A stretch of DNA of 64,000 bases from Dyella_B humi. Lineage in GTDB: Bacteria; Pseudomonadota; Gammaproteobacteria; Xanthomonadales; Rhodanobacteraceae. The position numbers were made by a program, and so were the translations under genes. The stretch covers positions 2,108,001 to 2,172,000 of the forward strand of contig NZ_JADIKI010000023.1 in assembly GCF_044904605.1 (NCBI RefSeq), given 5' to 3'. The notes beneath the pieces were generated by a model. It searched no databases, was not told where the DNA came from, and saw only the letters and a list, made by a program, of their open reading frames with translations. Every line of letters starts with the position of its first letter. Positions within the stretch are counted from its first letter, which is position 1. Positions 7,200-17,379 of this stretch are shown one piece after another.

Positions 7200-8555
7200 A
7201 TGCGTCTGCACATCCTCGGTATCTGCGGCACCTTCATGGGCGGCGTCGCCGCCTTGGCGCGCGAACTCGGCGAAACGGTGGAGGGCTCCGACGCCAACGT
7301 CTATCCGCCGATGAGCACGCAGCTCGAAGCGCTCGGCATTGAGCTGATGCAGGGTTACAAAGCGGAATATCTACAGCCCGCACCGGACTTGGTCATCGTC
7401 GGCAATGCGATGGTGCGCGGCAATCCCGCCGTCGAATACATGCTCGATCAGCAGCTGCGCTATGTCTCCGGCCCGCAATGGCTGGGCGAGCGTTTGCTGG
7501 TCGAACGCGAAGTGCTGGCTGTGGCCGGTACGCACGGCAAGACCACCACCACTAGCTTGCTCGCGCATCTGCTCGACAACGCGGGGCTTGCGCCCGGCTT
7601 CCTGATCGGCGGCGTGCCCGGCAATTTCGGCATTTCCGCGCGGCTCGGGCAAGGCAAGCATTTCGTGATCGAGGCTGACGAATACGACAGCGCGTTCTTC
7701 GACAAGCGCTCCAAGTTCGTGCATTACCGTCCGCGCATTGCCATCCTCAACAATCTCGAATACGACCACGCGGATATCTTTCCTGACGTCGCCGCGATCC
7801 AGCGCCAGTTTCATCATCTGGTTCGCACCGTGCCCGGCAACGGCAGGCTGATCGTCAACGCGCATGATGCGTATCTGGAAGAAGTGCTGGCAATGGGCTG
7901 CTGGACGCCGGTGGAAACCTTCGGCATCGACAAGGGCGATTGGCAGGCCACGCTGATCGCGGCGGACGGCTCGCATTTTTCCGTGCAGTACAAGGGCGAC
8001 GTGATCGGTGAGATCCATTGGCCGCTGCTCGGCGACCACAGCGTCATGAACGCGCTGGCCGCATTGGCGGCCGCCACCGCAGCAGGCGCCGATCCACGTG
8101 CACTGCTGCCGGCTTTCGCTACCTTCCAGAGCGTCAAGCGCCGCATGGAAGTGGTGGGCGAAATCGACGGTGTGCACGTCTACGATGACTTCGCCCATCA
8201 CCCCACTGCCATCGCCACCACGCTGGCCGGCTTGCGCGCGAAAGTGGGCAAGGCGCGCATCCTGGTCGCGCTGGAGCCGCGCTCCAATTCCATGCGTCTG
8301 GGCGCTCATGCCGAAGCGCTTGCACCCTCGCTAGTCGATGCTGATGCCGTGGTGTTCCTACATCGCCCGGAACTGACGTGGGACGCCACACGTGTCACCG
8401 ATGCCTTACATGGCCGCGCCAGCACGGCACCCACGGTCGACGCTTTGCTGTCAGCGCTGAAATCGCAGACGCGCTCGGGCGACCACGTGGTGTTCATGTC
8501 CAACGGCGGCTTCGAGAATGCGCCCCGCCGCTTTGTCGAAGCGCTCCACTCGTAG
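7200..8555 (+). CDS. mpl: UDP-N-acetylmuramate:tripeptide ligase (murein recycling)
   Basis: 451-aa Mur-ligase family enzyme. It joins recovered L-Ala-gamma-D-Glu-meso-DAP to UDP-MurNAc with ATP, returning peptidoglycan fragments to cell-wall synthesis. The N-terminus MRLHILGICGTFMGGVAALA is the Mpl type of nucleotide-binding fold, where MurC has a related GIGGxGM. The ATP loop is AGTHGKTTTT (around 105-114). EADEYDSAFFD and the later DDFAHHPTA are standard Mur ligase metal and domain-3 motifs. No close ribosome binding site is obvious before the ATG. It ends inside a bidirectional hairpin. Confidence 0.95.
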   Translation: MRLHILGICGTFMGGVAALARELGETVEGSDANVYPPMSTQLEALGIELMQGYKAEYLQPAPDLVIVGNAMVRGNPAVEYMLDQQLRYVSGPQWLGERLLVEREVLAVAGTHGKTTTTSLLAHLLDNAGLAPGFLIGGVPGNFGISARLGQGKHFVIEADEYDSAFFDKRSKFVHYRPRIAILNNLEYDHADIFPDVAAIQRQFHHLVRTVPGNGRLIVNAHDAYLEEVLAMGCWTPVETFGIDKGDWQATLIAADGSHFSVQYKGDVIGEIHWPLLGDHSVMNALAALAAATAAGADPRALLPAFATFQSVKRRMEVVGEIDGVHVYDDFAHHPTAIATTLAGLRAKVGKARILVALEPRSNSMRLGAHAEALAPSLVDADAVVFLHRPELTWDATRVTDALHGRASTAPTVDALLSALKSQTRSGDHVVFMSNGGFENAPRRFVEALHS

Positions 8556-8579
8556 GCTGGGATTGTCACCCCAGCCTAC
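8552..8579. terminator. Bidirectional hairpin between mpl and the ABC exporter genes
   Basis: GTAGGCTGGG (8552-8561) pairs with CCCAGCCTAC (8570-8579) around an 8-nt loop. The mpl stop codon TAG lies within the left arm. The convergent permease gene ends 10 nt beyond. Confidence 0.65.
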
Positions 8580-8588
8580 ATGGACGCA

Positions 8589-10000
8589 TCAAGCAATAGG
8601 CGCATCGAAGCGTGGCGCGCGTGACACATATTCACGTTGCGCGGCAAACCACACGCCCGCACCAAAACCCAGTGCAACGAGCGCAAGCACTCCACCGCCG
8701 AGTGCGTAACCGGCTGTGCCCACAAGCCAATAACCGCCCCAATACACACCCATCGTACCGAACACCACCACCAGATTGACGATGGTGCGTCCGGTCGTGC
8801 CCTCGGGGCCGATCAAATGCAACGCGAGCGCTGCCAGGCTTGCCGCCAGCGAAACCACGGCCGCGACAAACAGCATGCGCCAGGGATCCGGCGCATGCAC
8901 CAGCACGGCGCCGAACACGGTATAAACCAGCGCGGTCAGCACACTGATCGGCACTAGCACGAGCAGTGCATCAGAGATGATCCGCTGATATTCGGCGCGC
9001 GTTTCCGGCGCAAGCGTCAGGTACAGGTCGGCCATATTCGGCCGCATGCGCACCATGCCGACGTTCAATTGCGGGAAGCGCGAAATGCTGAGCATGATCG
9101 CGTACGCGCCTATTGCTACTGGTTGGAAATGCTGGCGGTGCATCAGCACGAAGAAATAGAAGAACACGATCACGGCGACCAGGGCGATACGCAGCGCGAT
9201 TGCTTCGGGATTGTCGTTCGGCAGTAACAGTCTGCGCACCAACAGCATGCGCCGCTGCAGTGAGGGACGTTGTAGATAGGCAGCCAGTGCACGCCGCAAC
9301 GCACGTTGCGACAAATACTCGTACATCGCGGCGATGCGCTTGCCGAAGACGCCCATGCGTCGCGGTTCGCCCGGCGCGTTGCGTGCCTGTGTACGACCGA
9401 GGCTGGTGCTTTCCAGTGGCGAGGCGTCGGTTTCGCGATCTTCGATCCGCAGCAGTGGCGCGATGCTGAATCTGAGCATCAGCGCCGTGATCGCCAATAA
9501 CAGCCACGGCGTTAATGGAGAGCGAAGCGCTTCCTTCATGAAGGTGGACACCAGCGCGGGCATCCAGCCCAGGACGATGAAAATGGGCCACAGCAGTATG
9601 CCGCTGCGTGGATTGCAGCCCATCATCACACCGAGCGCAGCGACCAGCAGCAGGCTGCAGGCGACGAGCGGCAAGTGTGGAAACCCGCCGACCACTGCGA
9701 TGATCAGCGGTGCCAGCACCCAAGATGCGACATCGATCGCGCCGTATTCCAGCAGGCGGCGGCGAAAGCGCGGAAGCAGAAAGCTCTCCGGCACGCATAC
9801 GCCACGCAGGTTGTAACCCTGGCCAACATGCCACATCCACGTGGACACGCCGAACAGCGACGCTGCAACCACCATGACGTCGTGCTCTGCGCGCAACCAT
9901 TCGATGGCGAAATACAACGCCGCGATGCGCAGCAGATTCGCCATCACCACCAGCAGCGGCGTGCGTCGGAACAACTGCCGCCAGAGCTGCCACGCGACGT

Positions 10001-10004
<4 letters not shown>
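8589..10004 (-). CDS. ABC-2 type transporter membrane subunit
   Basis: 471-aa polytopic membrane protein with about ten hydrophobic segments and a central hydrophilic stretch (about residues 185-250). The start ATG at 10004 overlaps the stop of the upstream ATPase gene as ATGA, so the two are translationally coupled. This gene pair forms a simple exporter. I recognise no substrate-defining feature. The frame stays open well upstream across the ATPase gene, but that part is Arg/Ala-rich shadow sequence. Confidence 0.75.
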
Positions 10005-10930
<926 letters not shown>

Positions 10931-11000
10931 CCGGGCGGTGCTTTCTTGGAGGGCTCTGACGCACTCTGCCGTGTGCGATGTGCAACGTCTAGTGGCTAAG

Positions 11001-11612
11001 ATGGGGCGCATGGCGGCCCAACTCCCCTCCATCGAAATACCCCTGTTCCCGCTCGGTACCGTGCTCTATCCGGGTGGGCAATTGCAGCTGCGCATCTTCG
11101 AACCGCGCTACCTGGACCTGGTGCGCGAATGCACGCGCACCGGCTCGGCCTTTGGCGTCTCTCTTATCCTAGAAGGTGCCGAAGTGGGTGCGCCGGCCCG
11201 GCCTGCCGCCATCGGCACGCTGGCCAGCATTGTCGATTTCAGTCATCGCGAAGACGGGCTGCTGGGCATCGCTGCCGAAGGCGGCAGTCGCTTCCGCGTC
11301 ATGCGTACCCGCGTGCGCTCGGATGGCTTATTGCGCGGCGACGTGCACCTGTGGCCGGAGGAAGTGCCGCAACAGGTGCCGGTAGAATTTGCCTTGCTGC
11401 AGACCATTCTTGAACGTTTGATTGAAACGATGGGACCGCATTGGCGGCACGCGCCACGTTCCTCCTACGACGATGCCGGCTGGCTAGGTTTTCGACTCGC
11501 GGAATTGCTGCCGCTGACGCGCGAGGAGCAGCAGCAATTGCTTGAGATGACAGATCCATTGCAGCGGCTAGGTACTTTGCGCGATATCCTGCCGCGCTTC
11601 CAAAAAGCTTGA
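11001..11612 (+). CDS. LON N-terminal substrate-binding domain protein
   Basis: 203-aa stand-alone LON substrate-binding domain without an ATPase or protease part. The typical start IPLFPLGTVLYPGG and the motif LRIFEPRYLDLV are present, followed by a helical bundle at the C-terminus. Such proteins are widespread in proteobacteria and their role is not settled. A second in-frame ATG at 11010 is preceded by GGGG and may be the true start. The stop is 7 nt before the next gene, so the two are probably cotranscribed. Confidence 0.85.
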   Translation: MGRMAAQLPSIEIPLFPLGTVLYPGGQLQLRIFEPRYLDLVRECTRTGSAFGVSLILEGAEVGAPARPAAIGTLASIVDFSHREDGLLGIAAEGGSRFRVMRTRVRSDGLLRGDVHLWPEEVPQQVPVEFALLQTILERLIETMGPHWRHAPRSSYDDAGWLGFRLAELLPLTREEQQQLLEMTDPLQRLGTLRDILPRFQKA

Positions 11613-11619
11613 GGGCACT

Positions 11620-12438
11620 ATGAGCAACCTCGCCGGAAAGACCTTATTCATTACGGGTGCTTCGCGCGGCATTGGTCTGGCCATCGCGCTGCGTGCGGCG
11701 CGCGACGGTGCCAACATCGTCATTGCCGCCAAAAGCGGTGTACCCAATCCCAAGCTGCCTGGCACCATCTATACCGCAGCGGCTGAAGTGGAATCGGCTG
11801 GCGGCAAGGCGCTGGCGCTGAAAGTGGATATTCGCGAAGAAGAAGAAGTGCGAGCCGCCGTGGCGCAAGCGGCGGAACGCTTCGGCGGCATCGACATCGT
11901 GATCAACAACGCCAGCGCCATCTGGCTTGCCGACACCGAAGGTACGCCGATGAAACGCTTCGACCTGATGCATCAGGTGAATACGCGCGGCACCTTCATG
12001 GTGACGCAGGCGTGCCTGCCGTACTTGAAGAAGGCGAGCAATCCGCATGTGCTGATGATGGCGCCGCCGCCGAACCTGGATCCGAAATGGTTCGCGCCGC
12101 ACACCGCTTACACCATCGCCAAGTACGGCATGAGCCTGTGTGTGCTCGGCATGAGCGCGGAGTTCGCGCCGCTGGGCATTGCGGTCAATGCATTGTGGCC
12201 GCGCACAGTCATTGCCACGGCAGCTATCGCGATGATCGATGGCGTGAAGCCCGAGCATTGCCGTCGGCCCGAAATCGTCGCGGACGCGGCCCACGCACTG
12301 CTGACTCAGCCGGCACGGCAATGCACCGGCCGGTTCGCGATCGACGAGGATGTGCTGCGCGAGGCGGGCATACACGATTTCGACAGCTACGCTCATAAAA
12401 TCGGCGCGTCGCTGCTGCCCGATCTGTTCCTGAACTAG
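11620..12438 (+). CDS. Short-chain dehydrogenase, HSDL2-like
   Basis: 272-aa Rossmann-fold oxidoreductase. TGASRGIG (near residue 13) binds the NAD(P) cofactor, NNAS follows at about 98, and the Tyr-x-x-x-Lys pair is YTIAK. The segment with PNPKLPGTI after the second strand and the motif APPPNL are typical of the hydroxysteroid dehydrogenase-like 2 group found near fatty acid metabolism genes. The substrate is unknown. GAGGGC precedes the ATG. Confidence 0.85.
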   Translation: MSNLAGKTLFITGASRGIGLAIALRAARDGANIVIAAKSGVPNPKLPGTIYTAAAEVESAGGKALALKVDIREEEEVRAAVAQAAERFGGIDIVINNASAIWLADTEGTPMKRFDLMHQVNTRGTFMVTQACLPYLKKASNPHVLMMAPPPNLDPKWFAPHTAYTIAKYGMSLCVLGMSAEFAPLGIAVNALWPRTVIATAAIAMIDGVKPEHCRRPEIVADAAHALLTQPARQCTGRFAIDEDVLREAGIHDFDSYAHKIGASLLPDLFLN

Positions 12439-12699
12439 TTCGTTTAGAAACTCGTCGCGAGTTGTCATCAGGCCGCCGTCGTTCGGCGCGTATGCTTTTG
12501 CTTCACCGCTATCCCACTTATTGGAATGGTGGCCGGGTCTTGGTTGATTAAAAAGTGATCACCCAAGGGGAATCGGGTGTATATTTCGTGAACGGTACCG
12601 AGTTTTCGGTACACGCTGGGCCACGGGTGCGGGGGCAACGCCTGCTGAGGGATCTAACAGGCACCGCGGGCCAGTTATCCTGGAGGGAGGCGTTGCGAT
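12439..12699 (+). promoter_or_regulatory. Regulatory region upstream of the sigma-54 activator gene
   Basis: 261 bp without a gene. It holds a GTGATCAC palindrome (12556-12563), a TATATT -10-like box (12581-12586), a hairpin GTACCGA / TCGGTAC (12596-12602 and 12607-12613, loop GTTT), and a strong ribosome binding site GGAGGGAGG a few bases before the ATG at 12700. TCTAACAG at about 12652 is one mismatch from the TGTAACAG element upstream of the fap promoter. No sigma-54 type GG-N10-GC box was seen here. Confidence 0.4.
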
Positions 12700-14040
12700 A
12701 TGAGTGACACGTCGATCCGCTGTTTGGTGTGGTTCGGGGAGCCGACGAGTATCGAAAGAGCACGTTTGGCGCAGGCAGGTTGGCATACGCGAGTAGCGGA
12801 TGCGAATGCAACGGGAGGCGGCGTCGGCATCCGGCGCGGCGACACGGTAGTTGCGATGGCGGACGTGCGACAGGCCGATGTCGAGGCCTTGCGCAGCATG
12901 GCCAGTTTGATGGCCGATCATCCGCGTATTCCATGGCTTGCGCTACTGTCTACCGACACGTCGGTGCAGTCGCCGGAAGTGGAACGCGTGCTGCGCGCCA
13001 GCATCGATTTCTTCACCGCGCCGATCGATATGCAACGTCTGATCGAAACGCTTGGCAAGCTTGCCGGCGATGTGCCCATGCCGGTAATTACACACGCCGA
13101 CGTGCCGGGCATCACCGGTAACAGTCCGGCAATGGCAGCGGTGGTGGCGAGCCTGCGCAAATATGCACCGGTGGATTTGCCGGTGCTGATTACTGGCGAA
13201 ACCGGCACCGGCAAGGAAGTGGCTGCGCGTGCCTTGCACAAACTGTCGTCGCGCCGCGAGCATCCTTTTGCCGCGATCAACTGCGGGGCGCTGCCGGCCA
13301 ATCTCGTGCAATCGGAACTGTTCGGTCACGAGCGCGGCTCTTTCACCGGCGCGAATGCGCGGCGCATCGGACACTTTGAGGCCGCTGCGGGCGGAACGGT
13401 GTTTTTGGATGAAGTCGGCGATCTTCCGCCGGATGCGCAGATCAGTCTTTTGCGCTTGCTGCAGGAAGGCACGCTGGAACGTGTGGGTTCCACCCAATCG
13501 ATTAAGCTCGACGTGCGCGTGCTCGCCGCCACCCATGTGGACCTGGAAAAAGCGGTGGCGCAAGGCCGCTTCCGCGAGGATCTGTACTATCGCCTCAATG
13601 TGCTGCGTCTGCGCATGCCCGCCTTGCGTGAGCGTGCTGATGACGTGCTGCAACTGGCGCAGATCTTCCTCGACAGCTTCCGCAAGCAGCACGACTGCCA
13701 TGCACGAACCTTCAGCGCGCTGGCGCGCAAAGCGCTACGCGACTTCTCCTGGCCGGGCAACGTGCGCGAACTGCTCAATCGCGTGCAGCGCGCCGCGGTG
13801 GTGGCGGAAGGCGCGCAGATCAGCGTGGCCGATCTGGATCTGGAAGACGTGGTCGCGCCAAGGGCAGGGCATTCCAGCCTCGGCCTGACGCGTACCTCGG
13901 CCGAGCGCGATGCAGTGATGGCGTGCCTGCGCGAGACACGTTTCAACATCAGCGAGTGCGCGCGACGCTTGAAGGTGTCGCGCGTGACGATCTATCGGCT
14001 GTGCAAGAAGCACCAATTGGTGCTTGAAGATCTCCATTAA
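12700..14040 (+). CDS. Sigma-54 dependent transcriptional activator (VpsR/FleQ-like)
   Basis: 446-aa bacterial enhancer-binding protein. Residues 1-120 form a divergent receiver-like domain without an obvious phosphoacceptor, as in VpsR and FleQ, which respond to cyclic di-GMP in other bacteria. The AAA+ domain has Walker A GETGTGKE (166-173), the sigma-54 contact loop GSFTGA (213-218, usually GAFTGA), Walker B GGTVFLDE (231-238) and a WPGNVREL motif. A Fis-type helix-turn-helix closes the protein (NISECARRLKVSRVTIYRL). It is convergent with fapF, the last gene of the amyloid operon. That operon starts from a sigma-54 promoter, so this is its most likely activator (inference from position). 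Confidence 0.9.
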   Translation: MSDTSIRCLVWFGEPTSIERARLAQAGWHTRVADANATGGGVGIRRGDTVVAMADVRQADVEALRSMASLMADHPRIPWLALLSTDTSVQSPEVERVLRASIDFFTAPIDMQRLIETLGKLAGDVPMPVITHADVPGITGNSPAMAAVVASLRKYAPVDLPVLITGETGTGKEVAARALHKLSSRREHPFAAINCGALPANLVQSELFGHERGSFTGANARRIGHFEAAAGGTVFLDEVGDLPPDAQISLLRLLQEGTLERVGSTQSIKLDVRVLAATHVDLEKAVAQGRFREDLYYRLNVLRLRMPALRERADDVLQLAQIFLDSFRKQHDCHARTFSALARKALRDFSWPGNVRELLNRVQRAAVVAEGAQISVADLDLEDVVAPRAGHSSLGLTRTSAERDAVMACLRETRFNISECARRLKVSRVTIYRLCKKHQLVLEDLH

Positions 14041-14056
14041 TGCCACGACTCCTTAT

Positions 14057-14080
14057 CCCCATCTTTGATTGAAGATGGGG
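14057..14080. terminator. Bidirectional hairpin between the activator gene and fapF
   Basis: CCCCATCTT (14057-14065) and AAGATGGGG (14072-14080) form a 9-bp stem with a 6-nt loop in the 100-bp convergent gap. Confidence 0.55.
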
Positions 14081-14140
14081 AGAGGAATGCGGCGGGAGGT
14101 CACTGTTGCGAGGCTACTTCCGCAAGAGCGCTCGGCACCA

Positions 14141-15487
14141 TCAGAACATATAAGGCACCTTGAACGTCAACGTGAAGTTCGGCGCATCGGGCGTCATGCC
14201 CATGCCGAGCACCGTCACGAACGTAGTATGCGGGTTGAGCGCATAGGTGAAGCCGAAATTCAACGTCGCCGCATTCGCCTGGCTGCCGATGATCTTGGTC
14301 CACGGCCCGTTGCTTTGGCGCAGTGAATCCTTGCCGTTGATGCGATCGCTGAAGGATAGACTCAGGCTGCTGCGATCGTTGAACGCGAAGGCAAGGCCGG
14401 CGCCGTAATAGAACACGTCAGCCAGACGTACGCTGCCCGGCGTGTTGATCTGCGGATCGGTGTCGATGTCGTTGAAGCTGCGCTCGAAAGAATGGATGTA
14501 GCCGATGTTGCCGAACACGATCGCCGGGTCCATCGTCTTTACAAAGGAAGCTCCCAGCGTCGCCTGCCACAGGCCGTTGCCCGTCGGTTGTTTGGTTGGC
14601 ACCGCGAACTGCTCGTATTGCGAGTTCGGCGCAACGTTCACCCATTTGATGCCGTACGGCGCGCGCCCAGTCGGCGCGGTGACGCCCAAGGTGAGCACCG
14701 TGTCGGGACGGCCTGGTGTCTCGGTGAGAATCTTGTAGTTGACGGAGAAGTTTACGTCGCCCAATCCCCTGCCGGTGGACGTGTGCTCATCCAGCGCCGC
14801 CGCCGATCCGCCGGCGCCGCCCTGCTGATAATCGGTGTTGCGTCCGACATAGGGAATGTCGAGATTCACGCTGAACCGCGGTGTGATCGCGTAACGACCG
14901 ATCATGTCGTACGTCAGCGAGTCGGAGTTCACCCGGTCGATCGCGATATTGCCAAGGAAGATCGAATTCAGCGCGAGAAAGCCGTTGAGCGTCAATTCGG
15001 CGCGATCGTAGTGGTTGTAGGTGAGATCGTTCTCGAACGTGAATTTGCGATTGAATACCGCGTTCTGCTGTTGCTCCAACACGTCCTGGACAGAGCGCGT
15101 CTGAGCGGACGTGCTTGCCTGTGCGCTCTGCGTCGTGGATGCAGCCTGCGTGCTTTCTACTGCGCCGGCGTTGGCCGTATTGGCGGCGCCAGATGTGGCC
15201 TCGGTGCTGGCGACTTCCGCCGGGATCGGATTTGGCGTGGTCTTACCGGTCAGTCGTGCCTGCAGCGCCTGCACTTGCATGTCCAGTGCACGAAGTTTGC
15301 GTACTTCTTGCGCGTAATTCACCTTCAGCATCTGCAGTTGGCGGACCAGCTCCTGTACGTCGGCGTGATCTTGCGCGGTGGCGACCGCTGCAGTGTTGGC
15401 CGGAGCGTCCTGTCCGAACGTGCTGAAACTCGCGAAAAAGGAAACGCAACTGCACGCCACCGCAGTGGCCAGGATTGTCTTGCGCAT
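14141..15487 (-). CDS. fapF: Fap-like amyloid export channel (outer membrane beta-barrel)
   Basis: 448-aa outer-membrane protein with a Sec signal peptide (about 1-26, ending FSTFGQDA). An N-terminal coiled coil follows (about 40-80, VQELVRQLQMLKVNYAQEV), then an Ala/Thr-rich linker (80-150), then alternating amphipathic beta strands to the C-terminal Phe of VPYMF. This coiled-coil-plus-barrel plan is that of FapF, the trimeric pore that secretes Fap amyloid subunits in Pseudomonas. It is the last gene of a six-gene operon in the canonical fapA-F order. GGGGATACC precedes the ATG. Assignment rests on architecture and gene order. Confidence 0.75.
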   Translation of the reverse strand: MRKTILATAVACSCVSFFASFSTFGQDAPANTAAVATAQDHADVQELVRQLQMLKVNYAQEVRKLRALDMQVQALQARLTGKTTPNPIPAEVASTEATSGAANTANAGAVESTQAASTTQSAQASTSAQTRSVQDVLEQQQNAVFNRKFTFENDLTYNHYDRAELTLNGFLALNSIFLGNIAIDRVNSDSLTYDMIGRYAITPRFSVNLDIPYVGRNTDYQQGGAGGSAAALDEHTSTGRGLGDVNFSVNYKILTETPGRPDTVLTLGVTAPTGRAPYGIKWVNVAPNSQYEQFAVPTKQPTGNGLWQATLGASFVKTMDPAIVFGNIGYIHSFERSFNDIDTDPQINTPGSVRLADVFYYGAGLAFAFNDRSSLSLSFSDRINGKDSLRQSNGPWTKIIGSQANAATLNFGFTYALNPHTTFVTVLGMGMTPDAPNFTLTFKVPYMF

Positions 15488-15533
15488 GACGGTATCCCCT
15501 GTTGATGGAAGAGCGCGTAGGGCTAGGACGCGC

Positions 15534-16511
15534 TCAGTGGTTGGAGCGATTCATGTTGAGCGACTGCGCCAGACCGTGCGCGAGCTGCGAAGTGGTCGCA
15601 TTGATGGATTGCGTCACCATGCTCACGATCATCTGGTTGGTTACCGCCTGATTGTCGGCGGTCAGTGCGATGGTCTGGCCTATGCTGCCAGGGCGGATCC
15701 ACTGCGACACCGAACCCTGGCCGCTGACGGAGAGGTTCACCTGCGCGCTGTTACCCGAATACGTGGCTGAGGCCGACGCATTGCCGGCGCTCGCGACGCG
15801 GCCGTCAGGCGTGCCTGTTCCGGTTGTCGTGGCGACGGTTGGCGTGGTGGTGTTCGCGGTTGTCGGCGTGGCGGTCGCAGTGGTTGTCGACGAACGGGTG
15901 TTCACCGTCGGTCCGTTGGTTGCAATGCTTGCGGTGGATGCCGTGCTGTTGGCATCGCCGGATAGCGCATCGGGCTGGGATGGTGTCGACGCCGGTGTGT
16001 TGCTGCTGGTCGAGGATTGCCCAGGCACTTTGCCATTGTTCTGGATGCTCAAGCTGGTGACGTTGCTCGCGGCATTGCCGTCACCGGCGATCTGCACGCT
16101 TTGCGTGAGTCCCCCGACATTGGCGAGTCCACCACTCTGCACGCTGCGGTTCACGCTGGACGGGAGCGTAGCCGTCGGCAGCGCGTTGCTCAGCGTGGTG
16201 ATGGTGACCGTAGGTACGAAGGTCACCTGCGGCTGGTTCGGATTCTTGCTGAAGTTCAATCCCAGCGTCAGCGCGCTCTGCAGTGTCTGGCCGTTGCTGG
16301 TCTGCCAGGTGGAAATCATCTCCACGCCGAACCACAACACGGTGTTGTCGCCGACGATGTAGCGACCACGCATGCCAGCCAATTCCTGATCGGCTACTTC
16401 GTGGATGCCGGTGGCTACGCGGTGATCGCCGGCTTCCGCCGCGAGCGTGGTGCCGCAGTGGCAGGCGATCGCTAGTGCCAATACGGAGAAAAGGAGTGAG
16501 CGCTTATCCAT
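15534..16511 (-). CDS. fapE: FapE-like secreted protein of the amyloid operon
   Basis: 325-aa exported protein. Its signal peptide is about residues 1-26 (MDKRSLLFSV...TTLAAEA). A conserved-looking N-terminal block DQELAGMRGRYIVGDN (41-56) and WFGVEMISTWQ (60-70) comes next. A motif QSVQIAGDGNAASN related to the amyloid repeats and a long Ser/Thr/Asn/Pro low-complexity region complete the central part. The C-terminus is Gln/Asn-rich. ATG 16511 has AAGGG upstream and starts a clean signal peptide; the open frame further upstream is not needed. Position fifth in the operon and the ELAGMRGRY block suit FapE, a minor extracellular component. Confidence 0.65.
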   Translation of the reverse strand: MDKRSLLFSVLALAIACHCGTTLAAEAGDHRVATGIHEVADQELAGMRGRYIVGDNTVLWFGVEMISTWQTSNGQTLQSALTLGLNFSKNPNQPQVTFVPTVTITTLSNALPTATLPSSVNRSVQSGGLANVGGLTQSVQIAGDGNAASNVTSLSIQNNGKVPGQSSTSSNTPASTPSQPDALSGDANSTASTASIATNGPTVNTRSSTTTATATPTTANTTTPTVATTTGTGTPDGRVASAGNASASATYSGNSAQVNLSVSGQGSVSQWIRPGSIGQTIALTADNQAVTNQMIVSMVTQSINATTSQLAHGLAQSLNMNRSNH

Positions 16512-16521
16512 GGCAAGACCC

Positions 16522-17232
16522 TTAGAAAAAATCTGCGTGCGTAAAGCCGAAGTCGAGTAGTTCGGCGTCGGTGATGACGCCACCTTGGCGAGCGAACAAA
16601 TTGCGAGCGCTGGGCTTGTCGACCGGCTGCAGCAACACGGTGTGGCGGTCGAAATCGCTGCCGATGACTACGAACAGCACGTGCGAAGGCCATGCCTTCA
16701 TGAAATCATCCAGCAGCATGGTGCGGTTGCCGAGCATCGGATCAGCTAGCTCCACATGATCGTCATGCACCTGCTTGAGCACGACGAAATGCCGATAACC
16801 GCGTAGGTCCATCAGTACGATGACCGGCACGCGCAGCGAACGCAGGCGTGCGACGTCAACGCGATAGCCGCGGCCGCGCATGCCGAGCGCTTCCACGTAG
16901 TGTTTGATGTCGAGCATGGAAAAGCCGCGCTGCTGGACCAGCGTGGAATCAGACAGGCCCATCATGCCGTCGATGATGACGTTCTCGTCTACGTCCAGGT
17001 GATAGCCGTAGCGCAAGATCGTCGCTAGCGCTGCGGCGCCGCAGCTGTAATCGGTGTGCTGGCGCACGATGTTTGCAAAGTGCAGCTCCTGCATGCTGTT
17101 GACATGCGTGCTGTACTGCGCGCCATTGGGCAGCACGCCGGCGAAGCTCACGTCGCCAGCATAGGCGTGCGCGCTTAGAGAGATCGCGACCAATGCGAAC
17201 CACCCTGCCAACGTTGAGAATGCAGATCGCAT
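16522..17232 (-). CDS. fapD: FapD-like C39 family cysteine protease
   Basis: 236-aa exported C39 papain-like protease with a signal peptide (1-25, to AHAYAGD). The catalytic set is complete: Gln58 (oxyanion hole) and Cys64 in RQHTDYSCGAAALA, His148 in RGYRHFVVLK, and Asp164 in ELADP. There is no ABC transporter domain, which separates it from bacteriocin exporters. It fits FapD, the periplasmic protease essential for Fap fibre export in Pseudomonas. The C-terminus carries GVITDAELLDFGF (218-230), which echoes EITDAEIADV in the FapA-like protein. ATG 17232 follows GGGGGAGG at good spacing. Confidence 0.8.
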   Translation of the reverse strand: MRSAFSTLAGWFALVAISLSAHAYAGDVSFAGVLPNGAQYSTHVNSMQELHFANIVRQHTDYSCGAAALATILRYGYHLDVDENVIIDGMMGLSDSTLVQQRGFSMLDIKHYVEALGMRGRGYRVDVARLRSLRVPVIVLMDLRGYRHFVVLKQVHDDHVELADPMLGNRTMLLDDFMKAWPSHVLFVVIGSDFDRHTVLLQPVDKPSARNLFARQGGVITDAELLDFGFTHADFF

Positions 17233-17267
17233 GTCCTTAGCCTCCCCCAAGTCCTTGCGAAGGGAAG

Positions 17268-17330
17268 GCCCCCGGCTCGCAGGGGACGAGCCGGGGGCTT
17301 CCGCTTGGTGCCCGGCGGCATGTCGCCGGG
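17268..17330 (-). terminator. Two strong hairpins between fapC and fapD
   Basis: GCCCCCGGCTCG (17268-17279) pairs with CGAGCCGGGGGC (17287-17298) around a 7-nt loop. CCCGGCG (17311-17317) pairs with CGCCGGG (17324-17330). Neither has a T-tract, so they more likely attenuate transcription or protect the upstream fapABC mRNA than stop transcription fully. Confidence 0.6.
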
Positions 17331-17379
17331 TTACCGCCCTCGTTGCCGTCTTGCGACGGTACGTTCTTCCGCTACGCCA

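Noticed and set aside
16522..17232. C39 protease as part of a bacteriocin exporter
   Set aside because: There is no ABC transmembrane or ATPase domain and the neighbours are amyloid-type proteins; the exported single-domain protease fits FapD.
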